Origin: Methylomonas rosea
GTDB taxonomy: Bacteria; Pseudomonadota; Gammaproteobacteria; Methylococcales; Methylomonadaceae
DNA length: 64,000 nt
NCBI RefSeq assembly: GCF_024505055.1
Contig: NZ_JANIBL010000006.1
Span: 38,330-102,329 of the forward strand
Direction: 5' to 3'
How positions within the stretch are numbered: position 1 is the stretch's first letter; each line of letters opens with the position of its first letter. Position numbers and translations under genes: made by a program. The notes beneath the pieces were generated by a model, which was given only the letters and a program-made list of their open reading frames with translations, was not told the origin of the DNA and did no database searches. Below are positions 48,648 to 58,488 of this stretch, in pieces.

Positions 48648-48749
48648 CCGTTAAGTTAAGAACTTTTGCCAAGACAAAGAGCCGGGCGAGCAGAGTCGAA
48701 ACCCGTCAATTCGCTTCGAATTCTCTCAGCGAACGGCTTAACTTAACGG
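48648..48749. repeat. 102-base element with perfect 13-base inverted ends (MITE/REP-like)
   Basis: CCGTTAAGTTAAG at 48648-48660 is exactly mirrored by CTTAACTTAACGG at 48737-48749. Between them is a GC-richer core containing a second small palindrome (AATTCG CTT CGAATT, 48708-48722). It fills most of the 173-base gap between convergent genes and encodes nothing. CTATCC occurs on both sides of the element. A non-autonomous repeat is likely; a bidirectional terminator is the alternative, but there is no T tract. Confidence 0.6.
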
Positions 48750-48756
48750 CATGAGT

Positions 48757-49326
48757 CTATCCTAGCGGCATTTTCCATTTGATATTACAGCCGATGCTAG
48801 GCATTTGCGCAGCATCGATAGGGTGTCCGGCCAGCAACTGATCCAGGGCCTTGCGCAAATCCTCACCGCTTACCGGCACCGCATTCTTCGGTGTGGCGCC
48901 GTCCAGGCGGCCCCGATAAACGCAAGCCAGATCGGCATCGAACAGATAAATATCCGGGGTACAGGCCGCCTGGTAGGCTTTGGCCACAGCCTGCGATTCG
49001 TCGTACAAATACGCGGCAAAGGGATGCCCCCATTCCGCCATCATCTGCTGCATTTTATCCGGCGCATCCTGCGGGTAGTTTTCGATGTCATTGGCACTGA
49101 TCGCCACCGTCGCAATGCCTGAGGCGGCGTATTGCCGGGCAATAGCGATCAACTGCTCTTTAATGTGCAACACATACGGGCAGTGGTTGCAGATAAACAA
49201 AATCAAGGTGCCGCGTTCGCCTTTCAAGTCCTGCAAGGCATAGTCGCGGCCGGACACGGTATCCGGCAAACAAAAGTCTGGAGCGATACTGCCTAGAGGC
49301 AGCATATTGGAGGCTGTCGCGGCCAT
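48757..49326 (-). CDS. Thioredoxin-like (AhpC/TSA-type) protein with CNHC motif
   Basis: A 189-residue soluble protein of the redoxin superfamily: APDFCLPDTVSGRDYALQDLKGERGTLILFICNHCPYVLHIKEQL. The usual CxxC is CNHC. VAISANDIENYPQDAPDKMQQMM, YLYDESQAVAKAYQAACTPDIYLFDADL and the VYRGRLDG block match the small thioredoxin-like proteins of this type. It could be a peroxide-linked reductase. A conserved Cys near the end (SIGCNIKWK) is typical. There is no signal peptide. Confidence 0.85.
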   Translation of the reverse strand: MAATASNMLPLGSIAPDFCLPDTVSGRDYALQDLKGERGTLILFICNHCPYVLHIKEQLIAIARQYAASGIATVAISANDIENYPQDAPDKMQQMMAEWGHPFAAYLYDESQAVAKAYQAACTPDIYLFDADLACVYRGRLDGATPKNAVPVSGEDLRKALDQLLAGHPIDAAQMPSIGCNIKWKMPLG

Positions 49327-49423
49327 GGTTAATCCTGCTGAATCAAAACAAGACTAGAATTATAAAACAGCCCGCTCCCGGAACTGCCGCGAAAATCGCG
49401 TTAATACTCCCAGTCGTCAACGC

Positions 49424-52400
49424 ATGATCGATATAAGCACCAGAACAGTTCCGCTCCAAAACGCTCCGCAACTGGACAGCTACGTGCTGACCGACAAACT
49501 CGGCGAGAGCCTGCAAGCCACGGTTTATAAGGGCTACCATAAACATGTGCCGGAATACCCGCTGGTGGTTAAATGCCTGAAACTATTGTCCAGTTGGGAC
49601 GACCAATCCCGGCACCTGCGGCAAAAAATCGAACGCCTGAAAGTATTGCACGACCCGCGCGTCTGCACGCCTTTGGCTTTGGAATCCAACGACGGCGATC
49701 AATTCATCGTGCAACCGTGGTTCAACGGCCAATCATTAAACGCTTGGATCACCCAACAGCAGGCGGTGAATTTAGCCGATTTTTTTACGCTGGCCTGCTC
49801 GTTAGCCGACACCTTGCAATCGGTGCATGATGCAGGCATCACTCATGGCGGCATTAAACCGCACAATATTTTGGTGCAATCCGGCAGTTTGAATCTGCGT
49901 TTGACCGATTTCATTACGCCGTTGGACATCCGCGATGTCAGTCATTTCATTTACGATCCGGAGTTTGTCCGCAACACATTAGCGTATACCTCGCCGGAGC
50001 AAACCGGGCGCATCAACTACCGGGTCGATTTCTCCACCGATTTATATTCGCTGGGCATCGTGTTTTACGAACTGCTGACGGGCCGGCTGCCGTTTTTTTC
50101 CCCCGATCCGCTGGAACTGATTCACTCGCATCTGGCCGAGGAAGCGGTCAAAGTCCACGACATCAGCCCGGGCATTCCCAACACGCTGAGCGAAATCATC
50201 GCCAAACTGATTTTGAAGCAGCCGGAAAAACGCTATCAAAGTGCCTCCGGTTTACTGGCGGATTTGTTGCGCTGCCAGAAAGAGCACGAAATCACCGGCA
50301 GCGTATCGGATTTTGGCATAGGCCAGCATGACCGCAGCCGCCGGGTAATTTTCATTTCGAAAATGGTCGGCCGGCAAAGCGAAACCGAACTAATTCGTCA
50401 GGAATACAGCGAGGTAACCCAAGGCAGGTTTCGTTCGGTGTTTATTTCCGGTCTATCCGGCATAGGCAAAACCCGGCTGATTCAGGAACTGCAAAAACCG
50501 TTGGTGAAAAATCGCGGTTATTTCAGCTCCGGCAAGTTCGATCAGTACCAAAAGAATATTCCCTACAGTTCGCTGATCCAGGCCTTGCGCAATCTGATAC
50601 GCACCTTTCTGACCGAAAGCGACGCGCAAGTACATGATTGGTCGACAAAAATTCTCGAAGCGCTGGACAATGCCGGCGGGGTGATCGTCGACGTGCTGCC
50701 GGAGCTGGAATTCATCATCGGCCCGCAAGCCGAGGCCCCGCCCTTGCCGCCGGTGGAAGCCCGTAACCGTTTCAACAACCTGTTCGGCCGCTTTCTAGCC
50801 TGTCTGGCCAGCGAAGAAAATCCCTTGATCTTATTCATTGACGATCTGCAATGGTGCGACAGCGCCACTTTCGATTTCTTGCAAAACCTGTTCACCAATC
50901 ATCGCGAACACCCTTACTTGTTTTTTATGGGCGCTTATCGCCACAACGAAGTGGATCAAGATCACCCCCTGACGAAACTGATTCGTAGCGTGCAAGAAAA
51001 CGCCGGCCCGCTGGCCGAAATTCATCTGACCGAACTTAGCGACGCCGACTGCCACGAAATGGTCGCCTACATTCTCGATTCGTCGCTAACCGCCACGGCA
51101 AATTTGGCCGACTTTATCGCGCATTTGACCGAAGGCAACCCCTTGTTTGTCAGTGAAAGTCTGGCCTGGTTGTACAACGAAGGTTTACTCGGTATCGACA
51201 CCAAACAGCACTGGCAATGGGATATGAACCGCATCCGCGACACGCAAATGCCGGCCAGCGTGGTGGAACTGTTCAGTGCCAAAGTGCGCAAACTTCCAAG
51301 CCGGACTTTACACATCCTTTACCACTGCGCCTGCATGGGCAATCGCTTTACTGCCGAGGATGTCGGGCTGGTGCTGGACAAACCCATCGAGCAGCTGTTC
51401 GAGGATTTAAAACCGGTATTAAGCATGGGCCTCTTGCTGGAAAATAAAGCCGACCTGCAATTTGTCCATGACCGGGTGCAGGAAGCGGTATTGCAACAAG
51501 TTGACGCCGCGTCCCGCCCCGGCATCCATTGGCGCATAGGCAATCGCTTGCTGTCTGTGGTTCCCCCTGGTGCCGAGCTTGTCAGCCTGGACAATTTATT
51601 CACTATCGCCGCCCATCTCAATCAGGGTTGCCCGGCTATACTCGACGAGCAAACCGCCTATTGGCTGGTGAATATCAACTTCAACGCCGGCAATAAAGCC
51701 CTGGATGCCCTGGCCGGCGATGCCGCCAACGAATTTTTCCTGAAGGCCCACAATTATCTGCCGACCGATTGCTGGGAAACGGCCTACGCACTGACATTTC
51801 GGATTTATCAGCGCCTGGCGAAAACCGATCTGATGTGTGGCCGCTACGACAGTTCGGAAGCTTTGTTGAATCGGCTGATAGAGCATGCGGTCAGCGATCT
51901 GGACAAAGCCGAAGCGCTGGCCGATCAGACCACCTCGCTATCCTCGTTCGGGAACTTCAAACAAGCTATCGCCACTGCCAATCGCGGCTTGGCCTATTTC
52001 AACAAGTCCATTCCCGACGATCCCGAGCAAGCCCGGCAACGTACGGAAAATCTGATGCAGATCATCGAACAGCAAGACGATGTCTGGCTAAAAATCCTGA
52101 ACATGCCGTTTACTGAACAGCGGCAGAGCAAAATCGAACTGGCTTTTTATAGCGAGTTGATTCCGGATTTATACATGTGCGGTCTGGTGCCGCAGCTGTA
52201 TTTGTCCGCCGCCCAATCCACCTTGCATTGCCTGGAAGGCGGCATGGACGAATCGGTGATTTATTCGTTTTCCATCATGGGCCTCAATCTGGGCGAACAG
52301 GGCAAATTCGCGCAGGCGTTTCGCTATCAGGATTTGGCGCACGATTTGTGCGCCAAATACCCCAACACCTTTGGCGCCACCAGAGGCATGAACGGCATTG

Positions 52401-54544
52401 TCTGGTGCAATATGCACTCGCGTAGCCACCCGGCCGATATTGTCGATTACGCGCATAAAGCCATTCAATCCGGGAAGAACTGCGGCGACTTATACAACGC
52501 CGGCTTGTCCTACGGCCCGCTGATGTGGAATCTGATCGCTCAGGGTAAAAACCTGCGCTGGGTCGAGGAAGCCGCCGAGGAGTGTTTACAATTTTCCCGT
52601 AAAAACCAGCTGTCGTTTTCGATAGGCCTAGCGCAAGCAGTAATGGCCGGCTGGGTATTGCCGATGAAGCCCGACTGCGGTCAGCTCGATATGCAAGCGA
52701 CCCTGGCTGACTGGCAAGCCAATAATTATGTTGCCGCTACCGGCAGTTACTTCGCATTACTGGGTTTTGCCCAATATTACTTGGGCGACTATAGCTCGGC
52801 GGCACTATCCTTGAAAACCGTGGAAAACTATTTGCATGGTTTAACCGATAATGTCTTGAAACGTCTTTGGTATGTATTTCGGATCTTGAACCTGCTGCGC
52901 TCGGAAACGGATGATGCGCGAATCGATTCCGAAATTCCGCCCTTGCTCGCCGAACTGGAAGTGTGGGGGCAACTCGGCCCCTTATTAAAGCCCTACGTGA
53001 TGTTTATCCATGCGGAATTAGCCAATCAGCATGGCCAATATCGCGACGCGCGCAATCTGTATCTGGATGCCATCGCCCTATCGCTGGCACAGAACTATGG
53101 CGTACTGACCGGCCATCTATACGAAGCGCTGGCCGATCTGACGCTGAAACATGGCCTGGGCGATGCGGAACTCTATTACGGCGAAGCCCGCCGCCATTAC
53201 CGTTTATGCCGTGCGGATGCGAAAAACAACCGGCTACAGGAGCGTCATCAATACGTCAGCCCGGAAACCGGCGCCAGAATAGCCAAACCTCATCCGGTGC
53301 CCACTACCTTACCGAGTCTGGACATCAGCTATTTGATGAAATCGGCGCTGGCGCTATCGGCAGAAATCGATCTGACGCAACTGATGCAAAAAATCATGGC
53401 GGTGGTACTGGAAAGCTCGGCCGCGCAACACGGTTATTTGCTGATCAAACACAATGACGAACTTTTGGTTGCCGCCGAACAGCATGTCGGCAAAAAACGC
53501 ACCATACATAAACACTATTACAGTCTGAACAAAGTGCGCGGCATCTGCCGCGCCATCGTCAATTACGTGCAGCGCACCCACGAAAAAGTCGTGCTGAGCG
53601 ATGCCTGTAGCGAGGGCGAGTTTCAAAATGCTCCCGAAGTGGTGGCGTTCGGCTTACGCTCGGTATTGTGTTTGCCGGTCATCAAGCAAAGTGAACTAAT
53701 CGGTCTGCTGTATCTGGAAAACCGCCTTTCCGAAGGCGTATTCACTCCGGAAAAAATCAGCATGACCGAGCTGTTGACCGCGCAAGCCGCGATTTCGTTG
53801 GAAAATGCCCGCTTACTGGAACAAACCCGCCAAGCTTATAAACAATTACAGGAAAATCAGGATCATATGCTGCAAATGGAAAAGCTGTCGGCACTGGGTA
53901 CGCTGGTCGGCGGCGTGGCCCATGAGATCAACAACCCGCTGATGGGCGTGATGAACTTCGTCGAATTTGTCTCGGACCGCACCGAAGACGCCAAATCCAA
54001 ACAAGTACTTGCGCAAGCCTTGCAGCAAATTCAACGTATCAAAAACATTGTTTCGAATATGCTGGTGTTCATGCATCAAAAAAACACGCAAACCGGCAGT
54101 TGCTCGCTGGAAGAGGTTTTAGGCCAAACCTTGTTGTTACTGGAAGGCGAATTGCGCAAAACCGCTATCCAAGTCCGCACCGAGATACCGGAAAACTTGC
54201 CCAAACTCGCCTGCACCCCGGAAAGCATGCAACAGATTCTGATCAATCTCTTAATCAATGCCCGCGATGCGCTGCGCGGCATTGCGCAACCTGTCATTGA
54301 AATTAGCGTCAGCTCCGCGGAAAAAATGCTAGAGTTGATTATAAAAGACAACGGCCCAGGCATCCCCGACGAGGTGCAAGGCCGCATGTTCGACCCCTTC
54401 TTTACCACCAAACCACCCGGCCAGGGCACCGGCCTGGGTTTATCGGTCACTCGCCGTCTGATTCAGGATGCCAATGGCTCGATAGCTGTGGAAAGTCGCA
54501 TTGGCGAAGGTTGCCGCATACGGTTAAAATTCCCCCACTATTAG
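49424..54544 (+). CDS. Pseudokinase-AAA ATPase-GAF-histidine kinase fusion
   Basis: A 1706-residue cytosolic multi-domain sensor like the cyanobacterial HstK group. Ser/Thr kinase-like domain (about 20-285): Lys50 (VVK) is kept, but the catalytic HRD is HGG (HGGIKPHN, residues 141-148), so the Asp is missing although the DF of DFG and SPEQ remain. An AAA/STAND-type ATPase follows with Walker A GLSGIGKTRL (near 347) and Walker B LILFIDDLQWCD; then helical TPR-like repeats (about 700-1180), GAF (about 1315-1470), HisKA with His near 1500 (GGVAHEINNPLMG), and HATPase (GTGLGLSVTRRL). The kinase domain probably scaffolds. The receiver-KaiB gene follows 28 bases later. Confidence 0.9.
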   Translation: MIDISTRTVPLQNAPQLDSYVLTDKLGESLQATVYKGYHKHVPEYPLVVKCLKLLSSWDDQSRHLRQKIERLKVLHDPRVCTPLALESNDGDQFIVQPWFNGQSLNAWITQQQAVNLADFFTLACSLADTLQSVHDAGITHGGIKPHNILVQSGSLNLRLTDFITPLDIRDVSHFIYDPEFVRNTLAYTSPEQTGRINYRVDFSTDLYSLGIVFYELLTGRLPFFSPDPLELIHSHLAEEAVKVHDISPGIPNTLSEIIAKLILKQPEKRYQSASGLLADLLRCQKEHEITGSVSDFGIGQHDRSRRVIFISKMVGRQSETELIRQEYSEVTQGRFRSVFISGLSGIGKTRLIQELQKPLVKNRGYFSSGKFDQYQKNIPYSSLIQALRNLIRTFLTESDAQVHDWSTKILEALDNAGGVIVDVLPELEFIIGPQAEAPPLPPVEARNRFNNLFGRFLACLASEENPLILFIDDLQWCDSATFDFLQNLFTNHREHPYLFFMGAYRHNEVDQDHPLTKLIRSVQENAGPLAEIHLTELSDADCHEMVAYILDSSLTATANLADFIAHLTEGNPLFVSESLAWLYNEGLLGIDTKQHWQWDMNRIRDTQMPASVVELFSAKVRKLPSRTLHILYHCACMGNRFTAEDVGLVLDKPIEQLFEDLKPVLSMGLLLENKADLQFVHDRVQEAVLQQVDAASRPGIHWRIGNRLLSVVPPGAELVSLDNLFTIAAHLNQGCPAILDEQTAYWLVNINFNAGNKALDALAGDAANEFFLKAHNYLPTDCWETAYALTFRIYQRLAKTDLMCGRYDSSEALLNRLIEHAVSDLDKAEALADQTTSLSSFGNFKQAIATANRGLAYFNKSIPDDPEQARQRTENLMQIIEQQDDVWLKILNMPFTEQRQSKIELAFYSELIPDLYMCGLVPQLYLSAAQSTLHCLEGGMDESVIYSFSIMGLNLGEQGKFAQAFRYQDLAHDLCAKYPNTFGATRGMNGIVWCNMHSRSHPADIVDYAHKAIQSGKNCGDLYNAGLSYGPLMWNLIAQGKNLRWVEEAAEECLQFSRKNQLSFSIGLAQAVMAGWVLPMKPDCGQLDMQATLADWQANNYVAATGSYFALLGFAQYYLGDYSSAALSLKTVENYLHGLTDNVLKRLWYVFRILNLLRSETDDARIDSEIPPLLAELEVWGQLGPLLKPYVMFIHAELANQHGQYRDARNLYLDAIALSLAQNYGVLTGHLYEALADLTLKHGLGDAELYYGEARRHYRLCRADAKNNRLQERHQYVSPETGARIAKPHPVPTTLPSLDISYLMKSALALSAEIDLTQLMQKIMAVVLESSAAQHGYLLIKHNDELLVAAEQHVGKKRTIHKHYYSLNKVRGICRAIVNYVQRTHEKVVLSDACSEGEFQNAPEVVAFGLRSVLCLPVIKQSELIGLLYLENRLSEGVFTPEKISMTELLTAQAAISLENARLLEQTRQAYKQLQENQDHMLQMEKLSALGTLVGGVAHEINNPLMGVMNFVEFVSDRTEDAKSKQVLAQALQQIQRIKNIVSNMLVFMHQKNTQTGSCSLEEVLGQTLLLLEGELRKTAIQVRTEIPENLPKLACTPESMQQILINLLINARDALRGIAQPVIEISVSSAEKMLELIIKDNGPGIPDEVQGRMFDPFFTTKPPGQGTGLGLSVTRRLIQDANGSIAVESRIGEGCRIRLKFPHY

Positions 54545-54572
54545 TATTTTTTAACGGATTGAGACAGAGGCG

Positions 54573-55274
54573 ATGGTAAACAATATTCTAGTGATTGACG
54601 ACGACCCTGCGGTACGTGGCGCCTTCAAGCTGATTCTGGAAGAGGAAGGCTATAAGGTGCGCGAAGCCGAGAATGGTCTGCAAGGTATCGCCATGGTTGA
54701 AGCCGATCGTCCCGATTTGATATTTCTGGATTTACGCATGCCCGGCATCGATGGCGTGGAAACCTTACGTCGCCTGAAGGCCTTGGACAACAGCCTGAAT
54801 GTCTATATCGTCACGGCCTTTGCCGCCGAATTCATGGACCAACTGAAAGACGCCCATGAAGAAGGCTTGCAATTCGAACTGGCCAGCAAACCCTTGTCGG
54901 CATCGCAAATCAGAAATATCGCGCAAGTGGTGCATATCGCTAAAGTCCATGAAGAACGCCGCGCCAACCACCATAAACTGGTTTTGACCTTATATGTGGT
55001 GTCGCTAAATCCGGAAACCCGCAGGCTGGTCGAGCAAATCAGCGCGGTGCTGGCCGGCATTTACGAGCCCGGCCATTGGGTATTCGACGTGGTTGAAGTA
55101 TTGGGCATGCCGGAAAAAGCCCTGGAAAAAGAAATATTTGCCACACCGATGCTGGTGCGCGACCTGCCGGAACCGGTATTGAAACTGCTGGGCGATCTTT
55201 CCCGGATGTCGTCGGTGATGGCGGCAATCACTACCCAAAATGTTGGTACAGGTGTGCAGACAGTGATCGTTTGA
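54573..55274 (+). CDS. Receiver-KaiB fusion protein
   Basis: A 233-residue cytosolic protein. The N-terminal receiver (about 4-120) has phospho-Asp53 (LIFLDLRMPG), Thr81 and Lys106 (ASKPLS). Residues about 136-212 read as a KaiB fold: KLVLTLYVVSLNPETRRLVEQI, then VFDVVEVLGMPEKALEKEIFATPMLVRDLPEPVLKLLGDLS, close to KaiB's conserved ATPTL...PPPVRRIIGDLS. KaiB proteins are metamorphic thioredoxin-like proteins, and SasA-type kinases use a related domain. No KaiC is in the window. It lies between the large kinase and the GGDEF-EAL gene, so it is probably phosphorylated by the former. A tail of about 20 residues follows the KaiB domain. Confidence 0.85.
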   Translation: MVNNILVIDDDPAVRGAFKLILEEEGYKVREAENGLQGIAMVEADRPDLIFLDLRMPGIDGVETLRRLKALDNSLNVYIVTAFAAEFMDQLKDAHEEGLQFELASKPLSASQIRNIAQVVHIAKVHEERRANHHKLVLTLYVVSLNPETRRLVEQISAVLAGIYEPGHWVFDVVEVLGMPEKALEKEIFATPMLVRDLPEPVLKLLGDLSRMSSVMAAITTQNVGTGVQTVIV

Positions 55275-55294
55275 TGCCTGGTCGTACCCTCTAA

Positions 55295-57682
55295 ATGCCG
55301 CAAACACTCAAACAACTTAATCTGATCCTTGAGACCATTACCGACGGCGTCATGGTGGTCGACCCGCAAGGTAGCGTTATTTATGCCAATCAGGCAGCAG
55401 AACAATTACTGGAACGCGGCAGCCTGATCGGCCACTCCCTGGCAATTCCGATTCCCGCCGACAAAATTCAATTTCAAGACATCAACCTGATTCGTCCCAG
55501 CGGTATAGCCTGGGCGGAACTGCGCTCGACTCCACTGGAATGGGAAGGCTCGCCGGCTTACCTAATCGGGCTGCGTGACATAACGGCTCGCAAGCAAGCG
55601 GAAATTGCGTTGCAGGAGAGCGAACTACTCTTCCATACGCTATCGAAAATTGCCCCGGTCGGCATTTTTCGCACCAATCAAAAAGGTGAATGCGACTACG
55701 TCAATCACCGCTGGTGCGAGATCACCGGCTTGCATTTTATTGATTCACATGGTGACGGCTGGGTAGCCGGTTTGCTGGCCGAAGACCGCGATTCCGTTAT
55801 TGCCGAATGGCAGCGCTGCGTAGCCGCATTGCAGCCTTTCAATATGCAATACCGTTTTCAAACAGCTGACGGCAATGTACGCTGGGTGGTGGGCCGCGCC
55901 GAGCCGGAACTGGATGAAGCCGGCGAATTGTGCGGTTACGTCGGCACCATTACCGACATTTCCGACATCAAAGCCAACGAGGAGCGCTTGGGACAAGCCG
56001 CCGCCGTATTCGAAAGCACGCGAGAAGGCGTGATGGTTACCGACGCCCGGTGCCGAATTACGATGGTCAACAAGGCGTTTACCGACATCACCGGCTACGC
56101 CAATCAGGATGTGATCGGGAATAGTCCCGGCATCATGAGTTCCGGCCGCCATAACGCCGACTTTTATCGGGAAATGTGGGCCAATATTGCCACGACGGAT
56201 CATTGGCAAGGCGAAATTTGGAATCGCCGCAAATGCGGAGAAGTGTATCCGGAACTATTAAGCATCAGCACCGTGCGCGACGGCAATGGCGAGATCAGCC
56301 ACTTTGTGGGCGTGTTCGCCGACATTTCCAAGCTGAAGGCTTCGGAAATGGAGCTGGAATTCCTGGCCCACCACGACCCGCTGACCAAGTTGCCCAACCG
56401 CATGCTGTTCCTGTCGCGCCTGCAACACAATATCGAGAAAGCCCGCCGCCAAGCCAATAAGATGGCGGTGTTGATGCTGGATTTGGACCGCTTCAAGGAC
56501 GTCAACGACAGCTTCGGCCATTTGGCCGGCGACGATTTACTGCAAATGGTGGCCGAGCGCCTAACCACCCGGCTGCGTACCAGCGATACTATTTGCCGAC
56601 TCGGCGGTGACGAGTTTGTAGTGTTGCTGGAAGAAGTCAACCAACCGGAAATGGTGGCCCATGTCGCCACGCAAATCATTAGTGCCTTGAACCAAACCTG
56701 GCAACTACCCAGCGGCCATGAGGTACGCATCGGCGTCAGCGTCGGCATCGCCATGTTTCCCGAGCATGGCGCTTCACCGGACGAGTTGATCCAACAAGCC
56801 GATACGGCCTTGTATCAAGCCAAAAACGAGGGCCGTAATCGTTTTAAATATTTCTCGGAAGATTTGACTCGCGCGGCGCGCGAACGCATCGACATCGAAA
56901 TCCGCCTGCGGCAAGCTATCGAGCAAGGCGAATTGCGAGTGTTTTTTCAACCGCAAATTTGCATCGATAATGGCGCGGTCGTCGGTGCCGAAGCCCTCGT
57001 CAGGTGGCAGACTGCCAGCGGCGAACTGATACCGCCGCTTCGCTTCATACCGATTGCGGAAGAAACCGGTCTGATCACCAGTATCGGCAATTGGGTGTTG
57101 AGAGAAACCTGCCGTAACGGTCAGCGCTGGCGGCAAACCGGTTTTCCACCCTTGCGTCTGGCGGTTAACCTGTCCCCGCAACAGTTTTTACATAGCGACA
57201 TAAGCGACGTGGTCGCCAAGGTTCTGGAAGAAACCGGTTTTCCAGCCGAGCGCCTGGAACTGGAACTTACTGAAAGCGCCCTGATGAAGCGCGAAAAAGA
57301 AGCTATCGAAATTCTACATAAGCTGCATGGGTTGGGTGTGCATCTGGCCATTGACGATTTCGGCACCGGCTATTCGTCGCTGGCTTATTTGAAACTATTT
57401 CCGCTGGATGTCTTAAAAATTGATAAAAGCTTTATCGAAGACATTCCCCAACACACCGACGATATGGAAATCACCGCCACGATTATCGCCATGGCAAAAA
57501 CGCTGCGTATGCGAGTGGTTGCGGAAGGTGTGGAAACCGCCGAACAACTGGCTTTTCTGAAGAGCCGGCAATGCGATCTTTATCAGGGTTATTTGACCAG
57601 CAAACCGCTACCGGTAGCGGAATTCGAAAAATTTCTGACCGACTATCGACCTATCAACAATCATGCGCCGTTAGTCAGCTGA
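55295..57682 (+). CDS. PAS-PAS-PAS-GGDEF-EAL dual c-di-GMP enzyme
   Basis: A 795-residue cytosolic protein. Three PAS blocks (about 5-115, 108-225, 228-350), then GGDEF (about 360-520) with intact RLGGDEFVVLL and an I-site RTSD five residues before it, then EAL (about 535-785) with GAEALVRW, LRLAVNLSPQQF, DDFGTGYSS, KIDKSFIEDI and EGVET. Both cyclase and phosphodiesterase active sites look complete, so net activity depends on signals. It starts 20 bases after the REC-KaiB gene and probably closes that operon. No membrane helix. Confidence 0.93.
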   Translation: MPQTLKQLNLILETITDGVMVVDPQGSVIYANQAAEQLLERGSLIGHSLAIPIPADKIQFQDINLIRPSGIAWAELRSTPLEWEGSPAYLIGLRDITARKQAEIALQESELLFHTLSKIAPVGIFRTNQKGECDYVNHRWCEITGLHFIDSHGDGWVAGLLAEDRDSVIAEWQRCVAALQPFNMQYRFQTADGNVRWVVGRAEPELDEAGELCGYVGTITDISDIKANEERLGQAAAVFESTREGVMVTDARCRITMVNKAFTDITGYANQDVIGNSPGIMSSGRHNADFYREMWANIATTDHWQGEIWNRRKCGEVYPELLSISTVRDGNGEISHFVGVFADISKLKASEMELEFLAHHDPLTKLPNRMLFLSRLQHNIEKARRQANKMAVLMLDLDRFKDVNDSFGHLAGDDLLQMVAERLTTRLRTSDTICRLGGDEFVVLLEEVNQPEMVAHVATQIISALNQTWQLPSGHEVRIGVSVGIAMFPEHGASPDELIQQADTALYQAKNEGRNRFKYFSEDLTRAARERIDIEIRLRQAIEQGELRVFFQPQICIDNGAVVGAEALVRWQTASGELIPPLRFIPIAEETGLITSIGNWVLRETCRNGQRWRQTGFPPLRLAVNLSPQQFLHSDISDVVAKVLEETGFPAERLELELTESALMKREKEAIEILHKLHGLGVHLAIDDFGTGYSSLAYLKLFPLDVLKIDKSFIEDIPQHTDDMEITATIIAMAKTLRMRVVAEGVETAEQLAFLKSRQCDLYQGYLTSKPLPVAEFEKFLTDYRPINNHAPLVS

Positions 57683-57739
57683 TACTTAAGGCTTGAAACA
57701 GGCGTCTGCGACCCTAAATTGTTCGATCAATCCACTGTT

Positions 57740-57768
57740 TTAGCCAAATGCCGGAAAGAAGTTATAAT
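57740..57768 (+). promoter_or_regulatory. Possible promoter for rpe
   Basis: A consensus TATAAT lies at 57763-57768, 33 bases before the rpe start; the -35 site (TTAGCC at 57740-57745, 17 bases away) is poor. A GGATC(A) ribosome-binding site precedes the ATG. Confidence 0.45.
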
Positions 57769-57801
57769 GGTGGTTTTTAACCTCACCAAAAGGATCAAAA
57801 G

Positions 57802-58473
57802 ATGGCTGACAATCTGATTGCACCTTCCATACTCTCCGCAGACTTCGCACGCTTGGGCGAAGAAGTTGTTAATGTCTTAAATGCGGGCGCAGACATTGTG
57901 CATTTCGATGTGATGGACAACCATTTTGTGCCCAATCTGACTATCGGTCCGCTGGTTTGCGAAGCGCTGCGTAAGCACGGGGTTACCGCACCTATCGACG
58001 TCCATTTGATGGTGGAACCGGTAGACCGCATCATTCCCGATTTCGCTAAAGCCGGTGCCAGCTACATTACCTTCCACCCCGAAGCCTCCAGACACATTGA
58101 TCGTTCACTGCAAATGATCAGAGACTTGGGCTGCAAATCCGGTCTGGTATTCAACCCAGGCACCCCTTTGCATTATCTGGAACACGTGCTGGACAAAGTC
58201 GATATGATTTTGCTGATGTCGGTCAACCCCGGATTCGGTGGCCAATCGTTCATTCCATCCGCGCTGGATAAACTGCGCCAAGCCAGAAAAATCATCGACG
58301 ACAGCGGTTTTGATATCCGCCTGGAAATTGACGGCGGCGTGAACGTGGGCAATATTCGTGAAATTAAGGAAGCCGGCGCGGACACCTTCGTTGCGGGCTC
58401 GGCTATTTTCGGTAAACCTGATTACAAAAAAGTCATCGACGAAATGCGCGCGGAATTGGCCAACGCCAAATAA
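57802..58473 (+). CDS. rpe: Ribulose-phosphate 3-epimerase
   Basis: A 223-residue cytosolic epimerase of the TIM-barrel family, interconverting ribulose-5- and xylulose-5-phosphate. The signatures are [90 protein letters not shown] and FVAGSAIF. It is needed for the RuMP cycle and pentose phosphate interconversion, in keeping with the zwf cluster. The AGGATCAAAAG before the ATG is a fair ribosome-binding site. Confidence 0.97.
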   Translation: MADNLIAPSILSADFARLGEEVVNVLNAGADIVHFDVMDNHFVPNLTIGPLVCEALRKHGVTAPIDVHLMVEPVDRIIPDFAKAGASYITFHPEASRHIDRSLQMIRDLGCKSGLVFNPGTPLHYLEHVLDKVDMILLMSVNPGFGGQSFIPSALDKLRQARKIIDDSGFDIRLEIDGGVNVGNIREIKEAGADTFVAGSAIFGKPDYKKVIDEMRAELANAK

Positions 58474-58488
58474 GTCTGCATTAAAGCT

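Noticed and set aside
48648..48749. Bidirectional terminator rather than a repeat
   Set aside because: The 76-base separation and lack of T runs fit a terminator poorly; kept as repeat, with this as the alternative.
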